A stretch of DNA of 64,000 bases from Paraplanobispora takensis. GTDB taxonomy: Bacteria > Actinomycetota > Actinomycetes > Streptosporangiales > Streptosporangiaceae. Location: contig NZ_BOOK01000040.1 in NCBI RefSeq assembly GCF_016863195.1, positions 1-64,000 on the forward strand, written 5' to 3'. Of this stretch, positions 43,420 through 52,141 are shown one piece after another. The translations under genes were made by a program, and so were the position numbers. The first letter of the stretch is position 1; every line of letters starts with the position of its first letter. The notes beneath the pieces are model-generated. The model ran no database searches, was not told the DNA's origin, and was given only the letters and a program-made list of their open reading frames with translations.

Positions 43420-44841
43420 TCATCGCGGCCGGGCCTCCTGCGGGCTCCCGGTCCGGGCGCGCACGACGACGCGGGCCCGCCGCGACGGCACGAGGGTGAC
43501 GTGCTGCATGCGCTGGCGCTCCGGGCGGCCGGGGTCGGCGGGCAGCGGCTCCACCCGGCGCAGTACCTCGGCGATGATGACCCGCATCTCCAGCAGTGCC
43601 AGCTGCGCGCCCACGCAGTAGCGCCGGCCGCCCCCGAACGGCTGCCAGGCCCGGTTGGCCCGTGCCGCCTCGGGGCCGAGGAAGCGTTCGGGCCGGAAGA
43701 CGTCCGGCTGCGGGAACGCCTCGGGGTCGCGGTGGATCAGGGCGATCAGCGGCGAGGCGAACCAGCCGGCCGGCACCTCGTAGCCGCCCAGCCGCAGCGG
43801 GACGTCCACCAGCCGGGACACGTCCCACACCACCGGGCGGCAGCGCAGCGCCTCCTTGACCACGGCCTGCAGGTAGCGGTCGTCGTCTCCGGCGTCCACC
43901 TCCCGGCGCAGCCGCTCCAGCGCCTGCGGGGCGCGCGTCAGCCGCTCGAAGGCCCACGCCAGGCCGGTCGCGGTGGTCTCGTGCCCGGCCTGCAGCATGG
44001 TGATCAGCTCGTCGCGCAGCTCCCGGTCCGGCATCGGCCGCCCGTCCTCGTCGCGGGCCGCCATCAGCCGAGACAGCACGTCCGTGCCGGTCCCGCCGTC
44101 CGCACCGGCCTCGGCCAGGGCACGGCGGCGGGCGATCTCCTCGTACAGGATCCCGTCCACCTCGGCGCGCAGCTCCGCGAAGCGGCCGAGGAACGGCACC
44201 CGCCGCAGCGGCAGGGACGCGGCGCGCTCGCGCACACCCGGCGGGAGCATCAGCACCACCGTGCCCGCGGCCTCCATCATCCGCGGTATCAGCACCCGCA
44301 GCCGCGCCAGCCGGCGCGCGTCGTCGATGCCGAACACCAGCCGCAGGATCACCTCCAGCGTGATGCGCTGCACCCGCTCGCGCAGCGCGAAGGGGGTGCC
44401 CAGCGGCCAGGTCTCGATCTCCTCGGCGGCGATGCGGGCGATGTCGTCCCGGTAACCGGAGACGGCCCGGCCGTGCAGCGGCGGGGTGAGCAGCCTGCGG
44501 TGCCGCAACCACGGCTCATGGTCCAGGGTGAGCAGCGAGTGGTGGCCGACCATCGGCTCCAGGAAGCGGCGCCGTACCTCCCCCGCCCGCCCGCCTTCGG
44601 CGTCGAGCGCGTAGACCCGCTCGGCGAGCTCGGCGGTGGTCACGAACACCTCGGGCGGCAGGCCGGGGAAGCGGATCGCGAAGACCGGCCCGTAGCGGCG
44701 CCGCTGGGCCTCCAGGTAGGAGACGGGGTCGTGCAGCAGGCGCAGGGCCGGCAGCACCGGGATCCGCGGCCCAGGCGGCCTCCTGCCGGGGCCGTGCGCC
44801 CGCGATCCGGGGGGTGGTGAGGACGGCCGGCTGGACGGCAT
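43420..44841 (-). CDS. Cytochrome P450
   Basis: A 473-residue P450. The I-helix 'AGHETT' is at 285-290, the ExxR motif appears as 'KEALR', and the haem-binding loop 'PFGGGRRYCVGAQLA' contains the Cys ligand at about 409. The N-terminus lacks a membrane anchor and starts with a Pro/Arg-rich tail, so it is probably soluble. The sequence resembles class CYP102/CYP4-like fatty-acid P450s more than the short CYP105 type. ATG 44841 follows the divergent promoter region. The TetR gene opposite probably controls it. Confidence 0.93.
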   Translation of the reverse strand: MPSSRPSSPPPGSRAHGPGRRPPGPRIPVLPALRLLHDPVSYLEAQRRRYGPVFAIRFPGLPPEVFVTTAELAERVYALDAEGGRAGEVRRRFLEPMVGHHSLLTLDHEPWLRHRRLLTPPLHGRAVSGYRDDIARIAAEEIETWPLGTPFALRERVQRITLEVILRLVFGIDDARRLARLRVLIPRMMEAAGTVVLMLPPGVRERAASLPLRRVPFLGRFAELRAEVDGILYEEIARRRALAEAGADGGTGTDVLSRLMAARDEDGRPMPDRELRDELITMLQAGHETTATGLAWAFERLTRAPQALERLRREVDAGDDDRYLQAVVKEALRCRPVVWDVSRLVDVPLRLGGYEVPAGWFASPLIALIHRDPEAFPQPDVFRPERFLGPEAARANRAWQPFGGGRRYCVGAQLALLEMRVIIAEVLRRVEPLPADPGRPERQRMQHVTLVPSRRARVVVRARTGSPQEARPR

Positions 44842-44883
44842 CGCGGCTCCCGTTCTGCCCATTCGACGTTGCACGGGCGGATC

Positions 44884-44897
44884 TATACGTGCGTATA
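44884..44897. promoter_or_regulatory. Operator palindrome TATACG-TG-CGTATA between P450 and tetR
   Basis: A 14-bp element with perfect 6-bp arms. A CGTATA half-site recurs downstream (CTCGTATA, to 44910). It lies 43 bp before the P450 start and about 24-37 bp before the tetR start, so it can repress both genes. Confidence 0.65.
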
Positions 44898-44920
44898 AGA
44901 CGCTCGTATATGTGCTTAAC

Positions 44921-45541
44921 ATGGTCGGCGTGACGCGTAAAGACCCCTCCACCGGGCACCGGGACCGGCTGCTGGCCGCGGCGATGACATGCCTGCAGCA
45001 CAAGGGCTACGCCCGGACCACCGCCCGCGACCTGGTCGCCGCCTCCGGGACCAACCTGGCCTCCATCGGCTACCACTTCGGGGGCAAGGAGGCCCTGCTG
45101 AACGCCGCCGTGGCCGAGTGCTTCCGCATCTGGACCGCCAGGCTGGAGGAGGCCGTGTTCGCCACGGCCGGTTCGGGACCGCGCGAGCGCCTGGAGCGGG
45201 CCCTGACCGTGATGCTCGGCAGCTTCGAGGAGCTGCGACCGCTCATCGCCGCCTGCGTCGAGGCCTTCCCCGCCGCCCTGCACTCCGAGCAGCTCCGCCG
45301 CCAGCTCGCCGACGCCTACGCCGACATCCGCACGACCACCGCCGGGATGATCACCCGATCCTGCGCCGAACTCGGCCTGCAACCCCCCGGCCCGCCGCAG
45401 ACCACGGCCTCGGTGCTCATCGCGCTGTGCGACGGCCTGATGCTGCAGTGGCTCCTCGACCCCCTGGCCGTCCCCGACGCCTCCCAGGCCGTCGGCGCCC
45501 TCACCGCCCTGTCCGCCGTCCTGACCCCGCCCGGGGAGTAG
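44921..45541 (+). CDS. TetR-family regulator of the divergent P450
   Basis: A 206-residue TetR protein. HTH 'ARTTARDLVAASGTNLASIGYHFGGKEALL'; the C-terminal domain has the 'TetR_C' look with 'ACVEAFPAALHSEQLRRQLADAY'. GTG 44912 and ATG 44921 are possible starts; a TATATG-like -10 at 44908 would give a nearly leaderless mRNA beginning at the ATG. The palindrome at 44884-44897 is probably its operator. Confidence 0.88.
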   Translation: MVGVTRKDPSTGHRDRLLAAAMTCLQHKGYARTTARDLVAASGTNLASIGYHFGGKEALLNAAVAECFRIWTARLEEAVFATAGSGPRERLERALTVMLGSFEELRPLIAACVEAFPAALHSEQLRRQLADAYADIRTTTAGMITRSCAELGLQPPGPPQTTASVLIALCDGLMLQWLLDPLAVPDASQAVGALTALSAVLTPPGE

Positions 45542-46135
45542 GTCCTTGAAACGGTACGGCGACGCGTACCGGCCGGTGGACCCGCACTCGAGGCACGTCC
45601 CCGGCGGGCCGCGCGCCGCCCACCCGTGAGGCACGTCCGCGATTGACCGGGTGTCGCCCACCCGAACTGCGCCCACGACGGACGAACCCCGCCCCGCCAA
45701 AGCGCTTCCGAGACATGGGCAGACCCGCGGCGACCTCATTAAATAAGGCGCATACCGGCGCGGCTTTCCCTGAGGCCTTATCCACATTTCGGGCACGCCC
45801 GCCCCCGAAATCAGACGAATACGCCAGGAGGTCATTCGGATACCGTCCGCAATCACTTCCCGGGAAGCGTCGAATCAGAGATAAAAGAAGAGCACCCCGA
45901 AAGCCGCCTACCAGCGCTTTCGCCCCGCGCCCCTTACCAGGAGGCAACCTTTACCTTATCCCGAACTGCCAATACATACCGCCTTTGGCAATTGCCAGAA
46001 GCACATGGATCGGCCAGTATTGGATTGCATCGCAAGAGCAAACTAAGAGCCCCCACATCCGCCTGCCAGGGATCAGATGTGGAGGCCCTCCTCTACCGTC
46101 CCAGTTCACACTCCTGCCAGAGCGTTTCTAGGACT

Positions 46136-46255
46136 TCACTGTGCCAGCCACTCACAGACAGCCCGGACGGCTTCCGCCACCAGGCGGGCGATCACCGTGA
46201 GCCACAGTGGTTCTTCCGCCGATTTCGATTCTGCGCGCCTACCTCGGCGATGCAT
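46136..46255 (-). CDS. Possible 39-aa small protein
   Basis: ATG 46255 with a GGGGGAG nine bases upstream. The peptide has a basic N-terminus and one Trp-flanked hydrophobic helix ('LWLTVIARLVAEAVRAVCEW') that could lie on or cross the membrane. It is the only convincing coding signal in the 945-bp AT-richer gap 45542-46486. No homologue is recognised. Confidence 0.4.
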   Translation of the reverse strand: MHRRGRRAESKSAEEPLWLTVIARLVAEAVRAVCEWLAQ

Positions 46256-46287
46256 ACGCACAGGCTCCCCCTTTCACCACCCGGCAC

Positions 46288-46314
46288 CTTCGGCCGGCCT
46301 AGGCCCGGCCGAAG
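46288..46314. terminator. Hairpin in the 45.5-46.5 kb gap
   Basis: CTTCGGCCGG and CCGGCCGAAG form a perfect 10-bp stem with a 7-nt loop. It lies just upstream of the small ORF at 46136-46255 on its strand and between it and the esterase gene, and may separate their transcripts. The remainder of 45542-46486 is AT-richer and contains no recognisable gene. Confidence 0.45.
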
Positions 46315-46486
46315 CGGAGGCGGGGAAGCTAGTTCAAAGGTATATCTCACACAAAGGCAGTCCTACTGGCGCAGAGCTCACGCTTTCCTATCCGCCAATC
46401 TGCGTAGTCGCGCGGTTTTCCTGTGGATTCCATATCGTGCCGCTGTGGCGCACCGAGTCGCGAGGCTGTTCCGTCAGGGACAGGGT

Positions 46487-47512
46487 TCAGACTCTGGGGT
46501 GGGCGGCGAAGAAGCGCCAGAGGGTGGCGGTGGCGTTCAGGGCGGTGGACGGGGGGTCGGCGCGGTCGCGGACCACTTCGCCGCCCGGCCACTGGTGGCC
46601 CGCTCCCTTGACGGTGATCAGTCCGACGGCGCGGCCGTGCCGGCATCGGGCGAGCGCGGTGGTGACCGTGGCCGACCCGGAGAGGGTGGACCGGCCGCAG
46701 TGGGCGGCCGCGCGCCAGCCGGCGAGGACCTCGGGCACGGGCGGGCCGTCGATCCGGGCGACGCCGGTGCCGGGCGAGCCGTCGAAGGGGACGTTGCGGT
46801 CGGCCGTACCGTGGATGTGCAGGACCGACAGCGGCGCCGGGGCGGGACAGCCGCCGAGGCGGGTCGCGGCCACCGGCCCGATCGCCGCGAAGATCGTGGT
46901 GTCGCAGGCCAGCCGGTAGGCCATCATGCCGCCGTTGGACATCCCGGTCGCGTACACCCGGCGGGGGTCGGTCCGCAGCCCGCCGGTGATCCGCTCGACC
47001 ATCCTGCCGATGAAGGCGACGTCGTCGACGTCCTGCCGGCCCGGCCTGCCGCAGCAGCCGTCACCGGCGTTCCAGGCCCTGCCGTACCCGTCGGGATAGG
47101 CGACGGCGAAGCGGCCGCGCTCGGCCTGGGCGTTCCAGCCGTAGGACCTCTCGGCCTGCCGGGCCGAGCCGAACCCGCCGTGCAGCATCACCACCAGCGG
47201 CGCGTTCGCCGGAAGCGACGCGGGCCGGTAGAGCCGGTAGGAGCGTTCCCGCCCGTCGACGGTGATCGTGTGCACGGTGGTCGTGCCCCGCCCCCGCACG
47301 CTCGCCGCCCCGTCAGCCGCGGCCCCGTCGACCGCGGTCCCATCGGCTGTGGCCCCGTCGGTCACGGTGGACGCCGCCGCGGGTACGGCCGGCGCCGCAA
47401 CCGGTACGGCCAGCACCGCCGCCGCGCACAGGCGCAGCACCGCCGGCACGCGCGGCGCAGGCAGCTCCGTCGGCGCGCTCGCACGGATACATGTACGACG
47501 GATCATCCGCAT
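46487..47512 (-). CDS. Secreted PHB-depolymerase/LpqC-type esterase
   Basis: A 341-residue esterase. ATG 47512 starts 'MRMIRRTCIRAS', and a signal peptide follows ('LRLCAAAVLAVPVAAPAVPAAA'-type, residues ~27-48). A Thr/Ala/Asp-Gly linker precedes the catalytic domain: oxyanion 'VVMLHGGFGSA', nucleophile S192 in 'ATGMSNGGMMA', Asp in the 'HIHGTADRNVPF' loop and His in 'KGAGHQWPGG'. 'NAGDGCCG' is the signature cysteine pair of this polyhydroxybutyrate-depolymerase/feruloyl-esterase-like family. Secreted; the substrate could be a polyester or plant ester. Confidence 0.9.
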   Translation of the reverse strand: MRMIRRTCIRASAPTELPAPRVPAVLRLCAAAVLAVPVAAPAVPAAASTVTDGATADGTAVDGAAADGAASVRGRGTTTVHTITVDGRERSYRLYRPASLPANAPLVVMLHGGFGSARQAERSYGWNAQAERGRFAVAYPDGYGRAWNAGDGCCGRPGRQDVDDVAFIGRMVERITGGLRTDPRRVYATGMSNGGMMAYRLACDTTIFAAIGPVAATRLGGCPAPAPLSVLHIHGTADRNVPFDGSPGTGVARIDGPPVPEVLAGWRAAAHCGRSTLSGSATVTTALARCRHGRAVGLITVKGAGHQWPGGEVVRDRADPPSTALNATATLWRFFAAHPRV

Positions 47513-47557
47513 GCCCGGCCTTCCCTCCACGAGCCCTCCAGAGACTCTCCATGGGTG

Positions 47558-47579
47558 GTCCTCCTCTTCTCCGGAGGAC
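47558..47579. promoter_or_regulatory. Inverted repeat between flavoprotein and esterase genes
   Basis: GTCCTCC and GGAGGAC are perfect 7-bp arms with an 8-nt loop. Its position after the flavoprotein stop and before the esterase start could mark a terminator or a leader structure. Confidence 0.35.
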
Positions 47580-47660
47580 GGCGGCCGCCAGTGAACCGGG
47601 TCTTTCTGGCAAATCTCTGAGACTCCCGCGACCCGCACCGGCCGGCCCCGGGGGTGCCGC

Positions 47661-48815
47661 TCACCGTCTCCGGGTTCTCCGGGCGTTCAGGAACCAGCGG
47701 GTCGCCACGGCGCGGGCCAGCGGCGGGGGGACCGTGCCCGCGCCCAGGCCGACCTCGACCAGCAGGTCGAAGACCTCGGAGCGCCGGGCGGCCACGTCGA
47801 TCGCGGCGTCGATGAAACCGGGGAACTGGGCGAGGCGGGCGAGGACGTCGGTGGTGAGCAGGTGCCGTCCCAGGGCCGCGCGCAGGGCGCGCCGGTAGGC
47901 GGGAAGGGGGTCGGCGGCGGCCTGTACCGCGGCCTCGCCGGCGAGGCGGCCGGACAGCAGCGCGTAGTAGATGCCCTCGCCGGTGAGGGGGTTGATGAGG
48001 CTGGCGGCGTCGCCGGCCAGCAGGACCCGGCCGGCGCCGGGCACGGGCCGGCCCGGGGACAGCGGCAGGTGGTGGGCGCGCAGGTCCCGGGCCCGCAGGT
48101 GGGGCAGCAGCTCGGCCAGGCGGCCGTGCAGGACCTGGCGGCCGGGCCGGCCGGTGGCGCGCAGGCGGGGCAGCAGCATTCCGAACCCGATGTTGGCGGT
48201 GCCGTCGCCGACCGGGAACGACCAGGTGTAGGCGGGCCAGCCGTCGCGCTGCATCGCGATGAGCTGGACGTCGTCGTCCTCGGGCACGTCGGCGTAGCCG
48301 CGTACGGCTATCGCGGTGTGCCGTTCGGGAGTCGCGGCGGCGCCGATGAGGCGGCGCACGGTGGAATTGGCCCCGTCGGCGGCGATGACGACGCGCGCGG
48401 TGAAACGGCCGTCGACCGTGACGTGGCCGTCGTGGGCGCTGAGCGCGCGGACCGGGTGGCGCGTGAGGTGGACTCCGCGCTCCTCGGCGGCCCGTACGAG
48501 CCGGGCGTCGAAGACCTTGCGGGGCACGACGTGGTTGGGCCGCGCCGCGGTGGCGGCGACGCGCGCCCCGCCGGGCGAGATCACCGCCAGGCGCTGGATC
48601 GGCCGGTAGTCGGCGACCAGGCCGGGCACGCCGAGCAGGGCGAGCTCGTCGACGCCGTGGGCGGCGATGCCGTCCCCGCAGGCCTTGTCCCGGGGGAAGT
48701 CCGCCCTGTCGAGCAGGAGCACCCGCGCCTGCGGCCGCAGCTGCTTGACGCGCAGCGCCGCAGCCGAACCGGCGGGCCCGCCGCCGACGATGATCACATC
48801 CCACGTGCCCGCCAT
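47661..48815 (-). CDS. Geranylgeranyl reductase-family FAD-dependent oxidoreductase
   Basis: A 384-residue flavoprotein. FAD-binding 'DVIIVGGGPAGSAAA' at the N-terminus, 'DKACGDGIAAHGVDEL' (the PxxYxxCG-like substrate-loop region of the family), and the second FAD motif 'VLLAGDAASLINPLTGEGI'. Members saturate isoprenoid chains (menaquinone, archaeal-type lipids) or hydroxylate aromatics. No quinone genes are adjacent. The C-terminus is Arg-rich. Confidence 0.88.
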   Translation of the reverse strand: MAGTWDVIIVGGGPAGSAAALRVKQLRPQARVLLLDRADFPRDKACGDGIAAHGVDELALLGVPGLVADYRPIQRLAVISPGGARVAATAARPNHVVPRKVFDARLVRAAEERGVHLTRHPVRALSAHDGHVTVDGRFTARVVIAADGANSTVRRLIGAAATPERHTAIAVRGYADVPEDDDVQLIAMQRDGWPAYTWSFPVGDGTANIGFGMLLPRLRATGRPGRQVLHGRLAELLPHLRARDLRAHHLPLSPGRPVPGAGRVLLAGDAASLINPLTGEGIYYALLSGRLAGEAAVQAAADPLPAYRRALRAALGRHLLTTDVLARLAQFPGFIDAAIDVAARRSEVFDLLVEVGLGAGTVPPPLARAVATRWFLNARRTRRR

Positions 48816-49005
48816 GCTCCGAACCTGCCACGTCCGGGCCGGGCGAAACCGCTCCGGCGCGAGCCGTACGGCGGCGCCGTCACCGCCCGTCCCGGACGGG
48901 ACGGGGGCACGGCCTCGACCGTGTCCCCGATCGTCCCCGACCCCGGGGCCCCGCCCTGCCCGTGAAGGACGCCCGCCGACGCCCGGAAAGGCCCGGGGAC
49001 GGGGC

Positions 49006-49506
49006 TCAGAAGTAGGCCGGGTCGCCGGTGCTCTCCTCGTACTCCTCGGACTCCCGCCGGGCCGGTCTGCTCCAGCGGGAGGGCATCAGGACGGGCACGA
49101 AGAGGGCGACGCCGAGCATGGCGTAGATCCCGCTGGTGAGCAGGGCGCCCATGCCCGCGGGCGCCTGGACGAGGGACTCGTGGAAGGTGGGCACCTCGGG
49201 CAGCAGGCTCAGGGCGCGCCCGGCGTCGAGGATGTAGATCACGGTCCAGGCCAGCAGGACCATCGACGGGACGAACCCGGCCAGCGGGGAGACCCGGCCG
49301 GCGACGATCAGGCCGAGCAGCAGCCCGATCCCGGCCATGACGCCCAGGGCGATCCAGATCTTCGTGTCGCCCGCGGGCAGGGGTGTCCCGCCCGGGGCGG
49401 GCGCGGGCCGCGTCAGAGCCGTCGCCGCGGCCCATCCCCCGCCGAGAAGCAGGACCGCCGTCATCACCAATCCGATCAGCAGCCCGACGACGTGCCGCAT
49501 CGCCAT
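49006..49506 (-). CDS. Four-helix membrane protein of unknown function
   Basis: A 166-residue protein. ATG 49506 (MAMRHVVGLLIGLV) follows a CGAGGTG. Four hydrophobic segments: 'VVGLLIGLVMTAVLLLGGG', 'IWIALGVMAGIGLLLGLIVAG', 'FVPSMVLLAWTVIYIL' and 'IYAMLGVALFVPVLM'. The C-terminus is acidic with two 'EYEES'-like clusters. It is divergent from another membrane protein gene. No family is recognised. Confidence 0.7.
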   Translation of the reverse strand: MAMRHVVGLLIGLVMTAVLLLGGGWAAATALTRPAPAPGGTPLPAGDTKIWIALGVMAGIGLLLGLIVAGRVSPLAGFVPSMVLLAWTVIYILDAGRALSLLPEVPTFHESLVQAPAGMGALLTSGIYAMLGVALFVPVLMPSRWSRPARRESEEYEESTGDPAYF

Positions 49507-49546
49507 CACCTCGGCTCCACGCGCTTTCACGGTCGCGGCAACCCTA

Positions 49547-49560
49547 GCCACAAAAGTGGC
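49547..49560. promoter_or_regulatory. Inverted repeat in the divergent promoter at 49.5 kb
   Basis: GCCAC-AAAA-GTGGC lies between the divergent membrane protein genes at 49506 and 49625. It may be an operator; no regulator gene is adjacent. Confidence 0.4.
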
Positions 49561-49624
49561 AAAGTGTGAGGCATCACGCACCTTTGGTCAACCGGATCGA
49601 GGACCGGCCACAGGTCGTGAGAGC

Positions 49625-50212
49625 ATGTCTGCCGTCATGCGCGCCCGGCTCCCCTTACGCCTCCTGCGGGCGGCCGCCTTCTCGGCCGTCTGCGTGACGC
49701 TCGCCGTCCTCGGCCACGTGGCCGCGGGCGGTTCGGGCCCCGGGGCGTGGGCCGTGGCCGCCGGTGTGTCGGCGACCATGGCCGCGGCGGCCGCGCTCGC
49801 CGGGCGCGAGCGGTCGGCCACCGCGGTCGGCGTCGTGCTCGGGGCCGCCCAGCTGTCCCTGCACGAGCTGTTCGCCTTCGGCGACCCCGCCGGGATCTCC
49901 CTCGCCCTGCACTCCCACGAGCGTGGGCTCGGCGAGGACCTGGGCATGCTCCTGGCGCACCTCACCGCCACGGTGATCACCGGCTGGTGGCTGGCCCGCG
50001 GCGAGAACGCCCTGTGGTCCCTGCTGCACGCGGCCGGCCGGCACCTGGGCTCGGCCGGGCACCGCCTGGCCGCGGCCTTCCGCCTCCTGGCGGTCCCCGC
50101 CCGCCCGGCCGCCCCGGCGCCCGCGGCCCCGTCCGCCGCCGGGCCCGTCCGTCTCCCCGTCCTTCTCCGGCACACCGTCAGCCGGCGCGGTCCTCCGCTT
50201 CCCGCCGCCTGA
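49625..50212 (+). CDS. Small membrane protein upstream of the YcnI-type copper protein
   Basis: A 195-residue protein. ATG 49625 or 49637. Hydrophobic stretches at ~12-35, ~40-62 ('AWAVAAGVSATMAAAAALAG') and ~70-80, and a His-containing loop 'LHSHERGLGEDLGMLLAHL', then a Pro/Ala-rich C-terminal tail. It is 40 bp upstream of the YcnI gene on the same strand and is probably co-transcribed, so it could take part in copper handling. No family is recognised with certainty. Confidence 0.65.
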   Translation: MSAVMRARLPLRLLRAAAFSAVCVTLAVLGHVAAGGSGPGAWAVAAGVSATMAAAAALAGRERSATAVGVVLGAAQLSLHELFAFGDPAGISLALHSHERGLGEDLGMLLAHLTATVITGWWLARGENALWSLLHAAGRHLGSAGHRLAAAFRLLAVPARPAAPAPAAPSAAGPVRLPVLLRHTVSRRGPPLPAA

Positions 50213-50252
50213 CCTCACCCCTTCCCACCTCAGCCATCAAGTGGAGATCTCC

Positions 50253-51020
50253 GTGTCCCTTTCTTCAGCGTTCTCTTCGGCGTGCCGTCGTACGGCGGCC
50301 GTCGCCGCCGGCGCCGCCGCGCTCACCCTCGGGCTGGCCCTCCCCGCCCTGGCCCACGTCACCGTCAACCCCGGCAGCGCCGAGCAGGGCGGCTTCACCA
50401 AGGTCGCCTTCCGAGTGCCCAACGAGCGTGACGACGCCTCGACGAACAAGGTCGAGGTCGCCTTCCCCACCGACCACCCGCTGGCGTTCGTCTCGGTCAA
50501 GCCGGTGCCCGGCTGGAAGGTCGAGGTCACCGAGGGCAAGCTCGACAAGCCCGTCACCACGGAGTACGGCGAGATGACCGAGGCGGTCACGAAGATCACC
50601 TGGTCGGGCGGGGAGATCGAGCCCGGTCAGTTCCAGGAGTTCGAGGTGTCGATGGGCATGCTGCCCGAGGGCACCGACCGGCTGGTCTTCCCCGCGACCC
50701 AGACCTACAGCGGCGGCGAGGTCGTGAAGTGGGACCAGGAGCCCGCCGCCGACGGCTCCGAGCCCGAGCGTCCGGCCCCGGTCCTGAAGCTCACGCCCGC
50801 CTCCGAGGAGGGCGACGGCCACGGCCACGGCGGTTCTTCCGCCTCGCCGGCCCCCGCCGCGGCCGCCGCGGCGCCGTCGGTGTCGCCGGTCGCCGCCGTG
50901 CACGAGGCGCCCGCCGACGGCACCGCCCGCCTGCTCGGCGCCGGCGGGCTGCTCATCGGGCTCGTCGGGACCCTGATCGGCGTGGTCGGCCTGCGCCGCG
51001 GGAGCCGTACGACCTCCTGA
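50253..51020 (+). CDS. YcnI-family copper-binding membrane protein (DUF1775)
   Basis: A 255-residue protein. GTG 50253 has GGAG six bases upstream; an in-frame GTG at 50241 is less likely. After a signal peptide ('LTLGLALPALA') cleavage would leave His at the N-terminus ('AHVTVNPGSAEQGGFTKVAF'), the mono-histidine copper site of YcnI. The DUF1775 beta-sandwich follows to about residue 165, then an Ala/Pro/Ser linker with 'GHGHGG' and a C-terminal membrane helix ('LLGAGGLLIGLVGTLIGVVG'). It is anchored outside the cell and probably hands over or buffers copper. Confidence 0.9.
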   Translation: MSLSSAFSSACRRTAAVAAGAAALTLGLALPALAHVTVNPGSAEQGGFTKVAFRVPNERDDASTNKVEVAFPTDHPLAFVSVKPVPGWKVEVTEGKLDKPVTTEYGEMTEAVTKITWSGGEIEPGQFQEFEVSMGMLPEGTDRLVFPATQTYSGGEVVKWDQEPAADGSEPERPAPVLKLTPASEEGDGHGHGGSSASPAPAAAAAAPSVSPVAAVHEAPADGTARLLGAGGLLIGLVGTLIGVVGLRRGSRTTS

Positions 51021-51108
51021 CCTGCCTGCCCCGCGGGAGCCGTACGCCCCTCTGACCGGCCTGCCCGCGCCGACGGGGTCGTACGGCCGGCCTGCCGTCC
51101 CTGCGGAG

Positions 51109-51151
51109 GCCGGGCGGCCGGGAGCGGTGAGAACCGTCCCCGGCCGCCCGG
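51109..51151. terminator. Long hairpin between convergent ycnI and ABC permease genes
   Basis: CCGGGCGGCCGGG pairs with CCCCGGCCGCCCGG, and an inner GCGGT/ACCG stem carries a GAGA-type loop. A strong bidirectional terminator is likely. Confidence 0.75.
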
Positions 51152-51154
51152 ATC

Positions 51155-52141
51155 TCAGGAGGTGATGTCCTTGCCGGTGAAGCGGGCCCAGGCGACCGAG
51201 CCGGAGATCGCCGTGTAGGCGGCGAAGACCAGCAGACCCCGGCCCATCTCCGCGGTGGCGATCGGGTCGCGCAGGACCCCGTCGAACCCGTTCCACCAGT
51301 GCGTCAGCAGGTACGGCTGGAGCCAGGACAGCTGCGGGATCACGCCGATGACCTGCACGACGATGACGGTCACCACGGTCGCGGCGATGGCGCCGATCGC
51401 CACCTCCGTCAGTGTGGACAGCGCCAGCGCGACGGCGGCCAGCGCGGCCATCCCGGCGGAGACGTACAGGACCACCAGGCCGATCCTGAGCAGCCCCTCC
51501 GCGAAGGGGATCGTCGTCCCCGACAGCAGGGTGATCGGCCCGGCGGGGAACAGCACCAGCCCGGTCACCAGTGCCGACACGGCGATCAGGCTGACGGCCG
51601 CCAGGCCGAAGACGACCGCGTTGCCGTACTTGACGGCCAGCAGGCGGGTCCGGCCGGCCGGGGCGGTGAGCAGATAGCGCAGGGTCCCGCCGCCCGCCTC
51701 GCCCGCGACCGCGTCGCCGGCCACCACCGCGACGGCGACCGGCAGCAGCAGCTGCACCAGTACGGACAGCGCGGCGAAGGTCAGGAACAGCCCGTTCCCG
51801 GTGATCTGCGTGAAGATCCCCCCGCCGCCCTCGGCCTGGGCCTCGGCGGAGATCGGCTCGGCGAACAGGCGCATCACGACGCCGATCACCACCGGGATGA
51901 CCGCGAGCACGGCCAGCATGGCGATGTTGCGCGGCCGGCGGAAGGTCAGCCCGGCCTCCGAGCCGAACAGCCGCAGCCAGGACCGCACCGCCCCCGGCGC
52001 CCGGCCGGCGGAGACCGCCGCGCCCGGCTCCGTCCCCGAAGCCCCGGCGGAAACGGGGGCGGGCTCCGGCGCCGCGCCGGAGGCGGAGCCCTCCGTGCGG
52101 GCGTCCTCCGCGGCGGGCCGTACTCTCTCAACCGTCGACAT
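51155..52141 (-). CDS. ABC-2 type permease
   Basis: A 328-residue protein with a 55-residue Ala/Glu/Pro-rich N-terminus, then six hydrophobic segments. 'AGEAGGGTLRYLLTAPAGRTRLLAVKY' is the ABC-2 family signature region. Its start overlaps the end of the ATPase gene by 14 nt. It is the last gene of a three-gene operon (LolA-like, ATPase, permease). Confidence 0.9.
   Translation of the reverse strand: MSTVERVRPAAEDARTEGSASGAAPEPAPVSAGASGTEPGAAVSAGRAPGAVRSWLRLFGSEAGLTFRRPRNIAMLAVLAVIPVVIGVVMRLFAEPISAEAQAEGGGGIFTQITGNGLFLTFAALSVLVQLLLPVAVAVVAGDAVAGEAGGGTLRYLLTAPAGRTRLLAVKYGNAVVFGLAAVSLIAVSALVTGLVLFPAGPITLLSGTTIPFAEGLLRIGLVVLYVSAGMAALAAVALALSTLTEVAIGAIAATVVTVIVVQVIGVIPQLSWLQPYLLTHWWNGFDGVLRDPIATAEMGRGLLVFAAYTAISGSVAWARFTGKDITS

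Noticed and set aside
45643-46131. 162-codon plus-strand frame in the AT-richer gap
   Set aside because: No ribosome binding site, erratic codon third positions and no recognisable motif.
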